Positions 23,064 through 32,300 of a stretch of 36,193 nt of DNA are shown here, in pieces. Position numbers and translations under genes: made by a program. The notes beneath the pieces are model-generated. The model was not told the origin of the DNA and did no database searches. It saw nothing but the letters and a program-made list of their open reading frames with translations. Positions within the stretch are counted from its first letter, which is position 1. Each line of letters opens with the position of its first letter. Source of the DNA: Alphaproteobacteria bacterium UBA6178 (GTDB taxonomy: Bacteria > Pseudomonadota > Alphaproteobacteria > Rickettsiales > UBA3002); contig DITS01000001.1 in the NCBI GenBank assembly GCA_002422205.1, forward strand, positions 108,888-145,080, written 5' to 3'.

Positions 23064-26000
23064 TGGTTGATTTTACTACCATATATAAAAAGATCCGCAT
23101 AAAGCAGCTTGCAATAGCTCTTATGGTTACATTACTGCTTGGCGCATGTAGTGATTCCGCCCCAAACCCTGTATGTGTTGGAAGTGATGATCTGGGCAAT
23201 AGCACTACCAAGAACACTCTGGTAGAGGCAACAAATGATGGATGGGTTAATTCAGGTATAACGGTAGAATCCGGTAAAAAACTTACTATTAAAAGCATAG
23301 GAAGTGTTTATCTTTGCCAGAGTGAGGGTGTTGTGGAGGAGATGCACACATTCACACCTGTTTCTACAAATGGAGAGTGGCAGGATTCTGGAATAGTTAT
23401 TAAGAAAAATTATAAATATACATTTGATGTTTCTGGTGCTTATACATTATGGTCTGGACCTTATTCAGTTCCAGCAGGAGATAAGTATATTGATACTGAT
23501 GGTTATTTACGGCAGGGAAGAGGTTTATTTGCTTATATAGGTAACACTGCACTTGCTGGTGTAGAAGTTGGAACTGAAGTGCAGGATGATAGCGAAAACC
23601 TAGATAGCTTCTTTGAAATGTATCGAAGAGACACCCAATCATCAATAGATGAAAATGGTACTGCGATTACCATACCAAAACCTAGCAGCGTTATGCCCAA
23701 TAACATAGGGTACGGTATTACAAATATTCCGTATGAAGGAAAATTATGGTTCAGATATAGGGATTATATACCTGGAGATATAAATGTAAGTAATAGCTTT
23801 ATTATTAGTAGTTATTATGGTGATAACAGGGGCGCTTATACAGTAACAGTTAAGCGCTATGGGCCATGTTATGGTACAAACGGCAAATATACTAAAGCCA
23901 GTATAGGCGATTCAGGTGGTGAGGGCACTGTAATTAATGTAAGTGATTGTTCTGTTGCTTCTGATTCTCCCCCAGGTGACCCCGCCGATGATGTTTGCAG
24001 TAACGGTACATATTCAACATTAAGTTCTCCGGCTAGCGGAAAAGTATGGCTAAAGATTAACGATTCCGATGGAAATGATGGCGATGGTGATTATTCACCG
24101 TATATTGCGCCTGTGATTGATTCTGAGACGGGTGAGGTCACAGTTCCTGCTTCCGGCAGTAATTCCGGTGCGTATTCTGTATCTGTTACAACAGTTAAAG
24201 CTGAAGATAAGACATTCTCAAATCTGGTTAATAATATAGTAGACCCTATCAGGGAGTTGTTGCTTGGTGTGAAAGCGCATGGCGATGTGCCTGCAAAAGA
24301 TGGCCTTACAAAAACAATGTATAATAACCTGACTGCAAACGGCGCATTTATTCAGGGTGTGCGCGCACTTATGGCTTTATCCATTGTATTATTCGCATTC
24401 CAGTTCATGACTGGTATTACAAGCATCACCCATCGAGAATTTTTCAATTTATCCCTTAAAATGGCCTTTATAATCACCATGATTGGGCCAACAAGCTGGG
24501 ATTTCTTTTCAACTTATTTATTTGCTTTCTTTATATCAGGTACAGATAACCTTATCTGGATAATGTCTAATAATATCAATGAATTGGTTGTTAGCACAAC
24601 TCCTACAATGATAGTAGAGGCAACCGGAAATGCCGGATCAGACCAGGGAAGGTCTGTATTCGGGTTCCTGAATAATACACTTACCATTTTATTTTCAAAA
24701 GAATCCAATATAAAATTACAGGCTTTATTCGTATCATTTCCGATAGGGCCGGCATTGGCGGGGATTATGTATGTCGGCATATTCTTTTTCCTGTTTGCGC
24801 TTATAAAAGCAATCCTTTCATATCTGATTGCTATAATAATGACAGCCTTGCTTATATTTATGGCTCCAATCTTTATATGTTTTATCCTCTTTGAAAGAAC
24901 TAAAACAATATTTGATAAATGGCTGAGGCAATTAGTTGGATATTCATTGCAGCCGATATTTATATTTATGGTACTGGCGATATTTAACGTATTTATAATA
25001 TTATCGCTTTATTCAATACTTAATTTTACTGCCTGCTACTCATGCATATTTACAATGGATCTGCCTTTTAGCGAAATTATAGGTGGTGGTACTGATTTTG
25101 ATTCATTCTGTGCAATGCATGGCTATCTGCCATGGGGTGTTGATTCATCACAAGACACTGCAACAAAACTTGCAAAAACACCTGTAGGGCTGCTCTATGT
25201 GCTGATATTTGTTATTCTTGCGAATGTAATGGTAACGTTCCTGGATTGGATTGAGATACTTGCCAATTCGTTAACAGGCTCCCCTGCGGCCGGTGGTGCT
25301 ACTCTAGGTTCTGGCGCCCAGGGCATGTTGAATGAAGCTACCGCAATTGGTAAAACAACCGGCGGTATGGCTGTGGGTTCTGTAAAATTTGCAGGTAGTT
25401 ATGGTGCTAAAGCTGCTAATATGGCAACATTTGGTGTTGCGGGTAGGATAGGAACATCTGTTAGTGACTCTGCAAAGAAAACTGTAAGGAATGCATTGCC
25501 GAAAAGTTTAACAGGAGGGAAAGATAGAACCGGTGAGCATGTGATGAAAACAAGCTTAATGACAAGCAAAGAAAAGAAAGGTTATGAACGCAGCTTGAGG
25601 GAGTTTGATAAGCTGGATGACTTCGAACAGCAGGCTGTAAAAGATATGAACCGCGATAGAAGGGATATAGATAAGGTAACAAAGGGTGGTAACAGGGGTA
25701 TAAGCGGCCGGTTAAGTGGTCGGGCTGAGAAACAGGCTTACAAAATGAACAAGGAAGCAAGGCTCAGGGAGTTTGAGAAATTAGGCAGCATGAAGAAAAA
25801 GGGAGCGAAGGAAGCAATAAGAGGCGGCGCGTTTAAACGCAAAGATCTTAATGCTTATGCTGATCTTGGAGGTGGCCGTGAAGCTAAGAAAGAAAGAGGG
25901 GAAATTCTAAAAAGGACTTCTGAACGTTCTGATGCGGCAAGGAAACAATATGCAGAAGATGCTCCTTTAGAAGCGGCGGCTAAGAGGAATGCAACAGGTT

Positions 26001-26446
26001 TGGATGCGCTAAGGTCAGGAAGGGATATACTGGATAACCAGAAAACCGCACAAGGTTATGATAATATTATACAGAAGAGGGAAAATGAAGAAAAAGCACC
26101 AGGTGAGAAAAGGGGCTTAACCGTAACGGAGAATATGCGCGGCTATATACCAATAGTTGGTAAAAAGATTCTTGCTGGTAAAATAGCAAAAGACCAAAAG
26201 CAAGAGTCTAAAATGACTGGTTTGAGGCGGACATTAGACGAAAGTGGAGAAAAAATTACAACTTGGGATAGGTTGATGGCCTTTGGGAATGAAGACAGGG
26301 CTGTTGAAAATAAAGCCATGGGTATTATAAATAAAGCAATTCAAACTGAAAAGGAAACAATGAGGTTTGAAACCGATGATGGCAGGAGCATTGAAGTTCG
26401 AAACGGTAAGGTTACCGGTGTGAAAGATATAGAAAAACCTGAGTAA
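23063..26446 (+). CDS. virB6: VirB6-3: lipoprotein-type VirB6-family channel protein
   Basis: This 1127-residue product starts at an ATG overlapping the previous stop. Residues 1-28 form a lipoprotein signal with lipobox LLGAC (Cys29), followed by a VCVGSDDLG motif shared with the next two proteins (there as CIEADEWG and CVEADDWG). The extracytoplasmic part (30-390) has a segment WQDSGIVIKKNYKYTFDVSG, then GLFAYIG, KLWFRYRDY and NRGAYTVTVKRY, a pattern like LecA/PA-IL-type beta-sandwich domains; a second, shorter copy ends SGAYSVSVTTV. VirB6 membrane segments run from about 430 to 740. The C-terminal 350 residues are highly charged, lysine/arginine-rich and probably helical, with no domain I recognise. 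Confidence 0.9.
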   Translation: MVDFTTIYKKIRIKQLAIALMVTLLLGACSDSAPNPVCVGSDDLGNSTTKNTLVEATNDGWVNSGITVESGKKLTIKSIGSVYLCQSEGVVEEMHTFTPVSTNGEWQDSGIVIKKNYKYTFDVSGAYTLWSGPYSVPAGDKYIDTDGYLRQGRGLFAYIGNTALAGVEVGTEVQDDSENLDSFFEMYRRDTQSSIDENGTAITIPKPSSVMPNNIGYGITNIPYEGKLWFRYRDYIPGDINVSNSFIISSYYGDNRGAYTVTVKRYGPCYGTNGKYTKASIGDSGGEGTVINVSDCSVASDSPPGDPADDVCSNGTYSTLSSPASGKVWLKINDSDGNDGDGDYSPYIAPVIDSETGEVTVPASGSNSGAYSVSVTTVKAEDKTFSNLVNNIVDPIRELLLGVKAHGDVPAKDGLTKTMYNNLTANGAFIQGVRALMALSIVLFAFQFMTGITSITHREFFNLSLKMAFIITMIGPTSWDFFSTYLFAFFISGTDNLIWIMSNNINELVVSTTPTMIVEATGNAGSDQGRSVFGFLNNTLTILFSKESNIKLQALFVSFPIGPALAGIMYVGIFFFLFALIKAILSYLIAIIMTALLIFMAPIFICFILFERTKTIFDKWLRQLVGYSLQPIFIFMVLAIFNVFIILSLYSILNFTACYSCIFTMDLPFSEIIGGGTDFDSFCAMHGYLPWGVDSSQDTATKLAKTPVGLLYVLIFVILANVMVTFLDWIEILANSLTGSPAAGGATLGSGAQGMLNEATAIGKTTGGMAVGSVKFAGSYGAKAANMATFGVAGRIGTSVSDSAKKTVRNALPKSLTGGKDRTGEHVMKTSLMTSKEKKGYERSLREFDKLDDFEQQAVKDMNRDRRDIDKVTKGGNRGISGRLSGRAEKQAYKMNKEARLREFEKLGSMKKKGAKEAIRGGAFKRKDLNAYADLGGGREAKKERGEILKRTSERSDAARKQYAEDAPLEAAAKRNATGLDALRSGRDILDNQKTAQGYDNIIQKRENEEKAPGEKRGLTVTENMRGYIPIVGKKILAGKIAKDQKQESKMTGLRRTLDESGEKITTWDRLMAFGNEDRAVENKAMGIINKAIQTEKETMRFETDDGRSIEVRNGKVTGVKDIEKPE

Positions 26447-26471
26447 AAATAAACGCGTAAAGGTAAGTGAT

Positions 26472-29306
26472 ATGACTTTTAAAGTCAGTTCAGTAAAGAA
26501 AAAGATAAGTAACAGGAAAGGCAGGCCTTTGTTGGCTATGCTTGCAATGTTAGTGTCATTATTCGTGCTTACCGCATGCCCGGCACCTGGTCCATCATGT
26601 ATTGAAGCAGATGAATGGGGGCAAACTGAAAATATTACAGTAAGAATTGACCCTAAAAAGAAATTTAATCCATCTGGAATATCAGTTCGCTCAGGTGAAC
26701 CACTTAATATGACTATATCCGGTGTTATAGATTTATGCCCCGTATCACAGTCTCTTAATAAAGGCAGCAACCCGGCAATTTCACCTGCGGTAAGTGGATG
26801 GCAGGATAGCGGTATAACCGTAACCAAAGATGATAAATTTGTTATAACCGTTGATGGTTCTTATTATGACAGAAAGGGTGAGCAAAAACTTGGTTCAGGG
26901 CTTTATGCCTATATAACACCGGATGTGTTAACAGATGATTCCCCAGAAAATAGTGATTGGTGGTATGGAAAATCGTCAAATAGTGCACCTTCATCTAACA
27001 GAAAAGCTGTGGATGGCGATGTGTGCCACCCTAATCCTGCAGATCCTGATGAGTGTAACCCATTCTTTGAGTTGTATGATAATGGCACAACCGGGGCGAA
27101 TGGCAGTGGCTATGTTGGGGTAGCGCCACGAACCGGTAAATTATATTTCCGATATGCAAGAACTGCAAGCGCAAGGGGACTTGATAATAGCGGTGATGGT
27201 GATTCGCGCTTTAGCCCATGGAAAGGGGCTTACAAGTGGATAGAGCATGATTGCAATGTTTGCAGGCAGACAACTATAAATTTAACTTGTCTTTCGGTTA
27301 GTGCTATTCCAGGAGCTTATCCTATTTGTGTAGCAGCATGGCAGGGCGCATGTGCAAATGAAAAGAAACTTGAATATGCGGTATCTAATTGGAGTAAATA
27401 TACAAGCAGTCGCTGCCAGGAATGGTACGGCCCGACTGCGGGTGCTTCTGATAGTGTAGATGGCGGTGAGTACAGGGTTGATGGCTATTGGGGAGATAAT
27501 GGCTATGACCACTGGGTTGATGAGAATTATATTGAGCCGCATAATGCATCTACCGGCACAACTGCTTATAACAATGGTGCTGGCTACACCATTACAGTAT
27601 CACATGGTTGCCCCGGAACATATGGTAAATATCTCCAGATGGATATAGGTGGCTCTGATGCAGCTTTAGTGCCTGTAGTGCCGCCGTGCCCTGATAATTC
27701 AAGGGATATTGGTGGCGCGTGCATTGTAAATGGCACAGATGAAAGGCTGTATACAGCAGAGTTCTCAGTATCACCTGTTACCGTGACTGATCTTAACTCC
27801 AGCGGTTATAATGAAACAGGTCAATCTATTGGCCTGCCTGCAGGATTTACTTCAAGAGGAAAGTATAGCAGCGTTGTTCCAGGTAGTGGGGAGTTGTGGT
27901 TTGAGGTTAAGGATACTGCCACTGAAGCTAACACAAATTATCCGCAAGGAGCGCATTATGAAGATAATCTAGGTTCATATACAATATCTGTAAGAACAAC
28001 CAAGATTAATACTGACATATCCGGCTTGCTTAATGGATTTATTGAACCTATACGCAAGATAATTTTCGGTTATTGCAGAATAAGTGATAATCCTGCTACG
28101 ACTGGCATCAACGAAGCTAAACTTAACAGTTCACTAAACGAGGAGGATTGTAATAAGCTAGGAACCCCGGATGCATGGCAATCTGGTATAACGCAGCGCA
28201 TGTACAGCACACTTGTTACAAGCACAATTTTTATTGATGCTGTAAGGGCGGGTCTGGTACTGCTTGTCGTGATATATGGCATGTATTTTATGCTTGGTGG
28301 CGTAACTGATGATACCCAGGATAAATTTATCAAGAGGGTTATAAGGGTTGCTATAATAATACAATTAATCAGCCCGGGAAGCTGGGCATTCTTTAACCAG
28401 TATTTATTTACATTCTTTATTGATGGTATGAACCAGTTAATAGCAATAATAGCTGGTGATTTTATGGGAGCAGTATCATTAGTTGATGAAGTAAGTGATA
28501 CGCCTGTAGTTGCTGATATTACGAATCCGTTTGCATTCGTTGATGGCACGATGTCTAAGTTCCTTAATACTTCAACCCTGATAAAATTATCATCATTATT
28601 TTTTGTATTCCCAATAGGGCCTATTTATATACTTTGCATCTTAGGCGGAATGGTGTTCTTCCTATATGCGGTTGTAAAAGCTGCAATCCTTTATGCTTTG
28701 GCAATGTTGGCAATATCGCTTCTGTTAATTTTGGGGCCAATATTCATAGCATTCTTGATGTTTGATTATACTAAGGCGTATTTCGCTAGTTGGATTAAAG
28801 TGCTTACCAGTTATCTTATGCAACCAGTGTTGGTATTTACTGCGCTTTCAATATTTAACGTATTTATTTATTCGGCAATATATACGGTGCTGCATTTCAG
28901 GGTGTGTTGGGAACCTATATTTGAAAGTAACATACCTTTCGGGGCGCTTGGTAATATTCATATGGTATGGTTTGAATTTTATAAACCTGTAGAAGGCCAG
29001 GATGGAAATGCATTGCTATCATCGGGTATGCCTATCGGGTTCTTTATGATATTGATATTTATCATAATAGTTAATGCACTTGTTCACCTTGTTGATTTCA
29101 TGGCGGAACTTGCTTCGCATATTACAGCGGGTACTGCAAATCTTTCATTATCTAAAGCTGCAGGAGAATATTTGGGTTCATCTATGGCTGCGCTGAAAGG
29201 AGCCGCAGGTTTAGCTATTGGCGCAGCTAAAGGTGGTGGCAATGTTGCAGGCAAAGGAGCCAGCAACGCTGCTAAATCAGTAGCAAGAAAAGATATAAAT
29301 AAATAA
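26472..29306 (+). CDS. virB6: VirB6-4: lipoprotein-type VirB6-family channel protein
   Basis: This 944-residue product has a lipobox VLTAC (Cys36) followed by the shared CIEADEWG motif. Its extracytoplasmic part contains repeated SGI-V-G patterns (PSGISVRSGEPLNMTISG; WQDSGITVTKDDKFVITVDG) and ends of the LYFRYA...YTITVSHG and LWFEVKD...LGSYTISVRTT type, resembling LecA-like modules. An insert of about 75 residues (256-330) carries at least six cysteines. Membrane segments begin near 586 (AVRAGLVLLVVIYGMYFML), with the main block at about 725-830 and a last segment near 860-885. Unlike its neighbours it has only a short C-terminal tail rich in Ala/Gly/Lys. It has an AAAGG ribosome site and a 25-nt gap from VirB6-3. 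Confidence 0.9.
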   Translation: MTFKVSSVKKKISNRKGRPLLAMLAMLVSLFVLTACPAPGPSCIEADEWGQTENITVRIDPKKKFNPSGISVRSGEPLNMTISGVIDLCPVSQSLNKGSNPAISPAVSGWQDSGITVTKDDKFVITVDGSYYDRKGEQKLGSGLYAYITPDVLTDDSPENSDWWYGKSSNSAPSSNRKAVDGDVCHPNPADPDECNPFFELYDNGTTGANGSGYVGVAPRTGKLYFRYARTASARGLDNSGDGDSRFSPWKGAYKWIEHDCNVCRQTTINLTCLSVSAIPGAYPICVAAWQGACANEKKLEYAVSNWSKYTSSRCQEWYGPTAGASDSVDGGEYRVDGYWGDNGYDHWVDENYIEPHNASTGTTAYNNGAGYTITVSHGCPGTYGKYLQMDIGGSDAALVPVVPPCPDNSRDIGGACIVNGTDERLYTAEFSVSPVTVTDLNSSGYNETGQSIGLPAGFTSRGKYSSVVPGSGELWFEVKDTATEANTNYPQGAHYEDNLGSYTISVRTTKINTDISGLLNGFIEPIRKIIFGYCRISDNPATTGINEAKLNSSLNEEDCNKLGTPDAWQSGITQRMYSTLVTSTIFIDAVRAGLVLLVVIYGMYFMLGGVTDDTQDKFIKRVIRVAIIIQLISPGSWAFFNQYLFTFFIDGMNQLIAIIAGDFMGAVSLVDEVSDTPVVADITNPFAFVDGTMSKFLNTSTLIKLSSLFFVFPIGPIYILCILGGMVFFLYAVVKAAILYALAMLAISLLLILGPIFIAFLMFDYTKAYFASWIKVLTSYLMQPVLVFTALSIFNVFIYSAIYTVLHFRVCWEPIFESNIPFGALGNIHMVWFEFYKPVEGQDGNALLSSGMPIGFFMILIFIIIVNALVHLVDFMAELASHITAGTANLSLSKAAGEYLGSSMAALKGAAGLAIGAAKGGGNVAGKGASNAAKSVARKDINK

Positions 29307-29330
29307 TTTCCTAATAATGTAATTAAAATG

Positions 29331-29359
29331 TTAAGAGTTAGTTGATTATTTGGTATAAT
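29331..29359 (+). promoter_or_regulatory. Candidate sigma-70 promoter upstream of virB6-5
   Basis: TTAAGA (29331-29336) and a consensus TATAAT (29354-29359) are separated by 17 nt in the 81-nt gap between virB6-4 and virB6-5. This could give virB6-5 its own transcript. AT-rich DNA yields such matches by chance, so this is tentative. Confidence 0.45.
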
Positions 29360-29387
29360 ATAAAAATAAAGCCCCTTTTGGTGGAAT

Positions 29388-32300
29388 ATGAATTTTAATA
29401 AATTTAAAAAAATAGCCGGTTTTTTAGTCGTATTTGTACTTAGTGCATGCGGCGAGGATGCTTGCATAAGAGCGGATGGCACAAGGGAGTGCGGTGCAGG
29501 CAATTGCGTTGAGGCTGACGACTGGGGCTATCCTAAAATACATATTTCTGCCGAAGAAAAAGATTTAAGCATTAATGGTGCAATGCTTAACCAGTATGCT
29601 GATGCTATCGATAGCGGGCACGTTATTATTGATGCCGGAACTGCCGGTGATCCATTAAGTGGCATTCCCCTTGTTATAACAATTGCAAAATATGACCAAT
29701 GGACATCATGGTTTGGTGGGGATATAAATCCGGTGCTGGCTGATGGAAATCCAGACCCTGATGGCTTCGATGGCGGCAGGACTGTTACTGATCAGGAATG
29801 CCATTATGTATTGCCGTCTGGTAAAGTTTCGGATCCGGTGACCAGTAATTTTGAAAGTGACCTTTCGCCTAAAACATTAAAGGTTAATGTAGAAGAAAGT
29901 TGCCCTGCGCTTCCAATAACCGCTGCTAATGCCCCTGTAGCAGATAATTATGCCGATTGTTACACGCCTTGCTATTACAGGAGCGGTATGGGGTTATATG
30001 TAGGCCTTGCTTCTGATAATGGTTCAAAAAGCTCACCATCTGATGTTGTACTTGCTTATCACATACCTGATGCGAAGGCTCCGGATGGCCGCACTAAATA
30101 TGTAAAAGATAATAACAAAACAAACGATGAAAATTTAACCCTGCAATTAGCATCGCAAGGGAAAGACGGTTACCTTGTAAAGGGTGCGGCTGCGGATGAA
30201 TTGCCTGGTGCGCAAACCGGCGACAGATTGTATTTCAAGATAATTGATCGCACATATACAGATAATACAGGCGGTTATACTGTGAAAATCAAGCAGGGCA
30301 CCAGAACATCTTCTGCCGGGCCTCTTGAAAAAATTTCCTCGGTATTTGTAGACCCGATGAAGATAGCGATGAGCAGGCTTTATCATGGCATTGTCGAAAA
30401 TGTTGAGTTTATCAACGCTGTAAGAGCTGCGCTTGCGTTATATATTGCATTTTATGGCTATGTTTTTGTGATTGCCGGAATGGAAGATGTAAAAAAAGAG
30501 GCAATGAGCAGGATTTTTAAAGTTACCATGCTAATAACTTTAATAAGTCCGGGAAGTTATAATTTCTTTTATAACCATTTATTTGCAGCGTTCATATCGG
30601 GCATCCAGGGAATAGCCTCCTTACTTATGAACCCATTCGGGGATTACGACCCTAATAATCCCTGGTATTCTATGGATCAGGTGCTTGCAAAATTATGGTC
30701 AGCTGAAACCTGGGCAAAAATAAGCTCTACAATATTTAGCAATAATCTAGGCATGATCTTTGTAGTAGCAATTGCCCTTGGCATAGGTTTATTCATGGTA
30801 GCGGTTGTGCAGGCGCTGATTACTTATCTGCTTGCCTTTGCAGGGATTGCCCTTCTTGTGGTAATTTTTCCTATATTGCTTGTATTTACCCTATTTAAAC
30901 AGACGGCCACTTTAGTAACCGAGTGGATTCAACAATTATTTGTATTTGGAATACAGCAGATAGTATTGCTTGCCGGTCTTGGCATGTTTGCTGCGGTAAT
31001 TGTGATATATCTTGAGCGTACAGTAGGTTACAATGTTTGCTGGAATATTTACTTCCCACTGCATATAGGCAGCATACATATGTATGATTTCAAATTCTGG
31101 ATGCCTGATATAAGCTCTACGAAAGCAGCGTTATGGATGGATGCAGATGGTGACGGCATAAAAGAAACGGTTACAAGATATATTGATATGCCTTACTTTG
31201 ATTTAATCTATGATAAAGATAAAATTGCCAAAGTACTATCTGAGAAGAATTTCATTTCAATATTTGATATTATGGGATTCATCTCAGCTATATTCCTGAT
31301 GCTCACATTCATGAAAATAGTTCCTGCTCTTGCTGGCTCATTAAAAAGCACTCCTGCTGCTGATTCAATGAATATTTTTGGTGGTGGCGCTGCATTGGGT
31401 AAATCACTGATGGGCGCTGGAGGAACCGTATTTGATGGATTGAGAAGTTCGGCCGATGGAATTCGCGGAGGGTTCACAAACCTGTCTGGAAATAATGAAG
31501 CAAGGTGGGCTGGCGGTAAGGCCAAACGCGCTGGTGTAAGGGCTGGCAGGGCTGTTTCAGAGCATGTGACTGAAGTGAAAGATAGAGTGAAAACGGTTGC
31601 GGGTGGCGCTGCAAGCAGTGCATCTGCATGGGCGCGTTCTACAAGCCTGGGGCAAAAAGTAGAGCAGTCATATAATAGTGTTGCAAGCGCTATAAATGAT
31701 ATAACTGGTGGTGCACAGCATGATGCAATTAATATGGAGCCAAAAGATATTCCTCTTTATACAAAGCGCTATGGCGAAATTGGAATGGATTTATCGGGTA
31801 AAACTCTTGGAGCAAAAAGTGAGATTGCCCAAAAACAGGAAGCATTCCGAGAAAATTATCGCGCATCATTCCTTGCTAAAAGCAACTTGGAAAACAACAT
31901 AAAGAGATTTGCGTCTGTTAAAGATATTAAAAATCTGACACCTGCTGATAGTCGCAAGCAAGCACTATCTGTGCTCAAGGCTTTAGGAAATAAGGATTTG
32001 AGCAACCAGGCGCTTGAATCTATAGCAATGAAATCTTCTGATGATATAAAACATATAAGCAGCGCTTTAAGGGATGAGCTTAAGGCGGCAAGGGGACGTG
32101 GCCAGATTCCAGCCACTGACGCAAAAAATATTGAATCTAAGTTGGATGTGCTTGAAGGCGTTGCTAAGTCAGGTCGTAATAAATTTACAACTGCAAGAGC
32201 AGGTGTTAATGTACCTAAAACTGGCATGGATACGCCGGATGGATTCACTATGCAGCCGGAAAAACAAGATGTGCAATTGGCAATTATGGCGCAGGCATCT

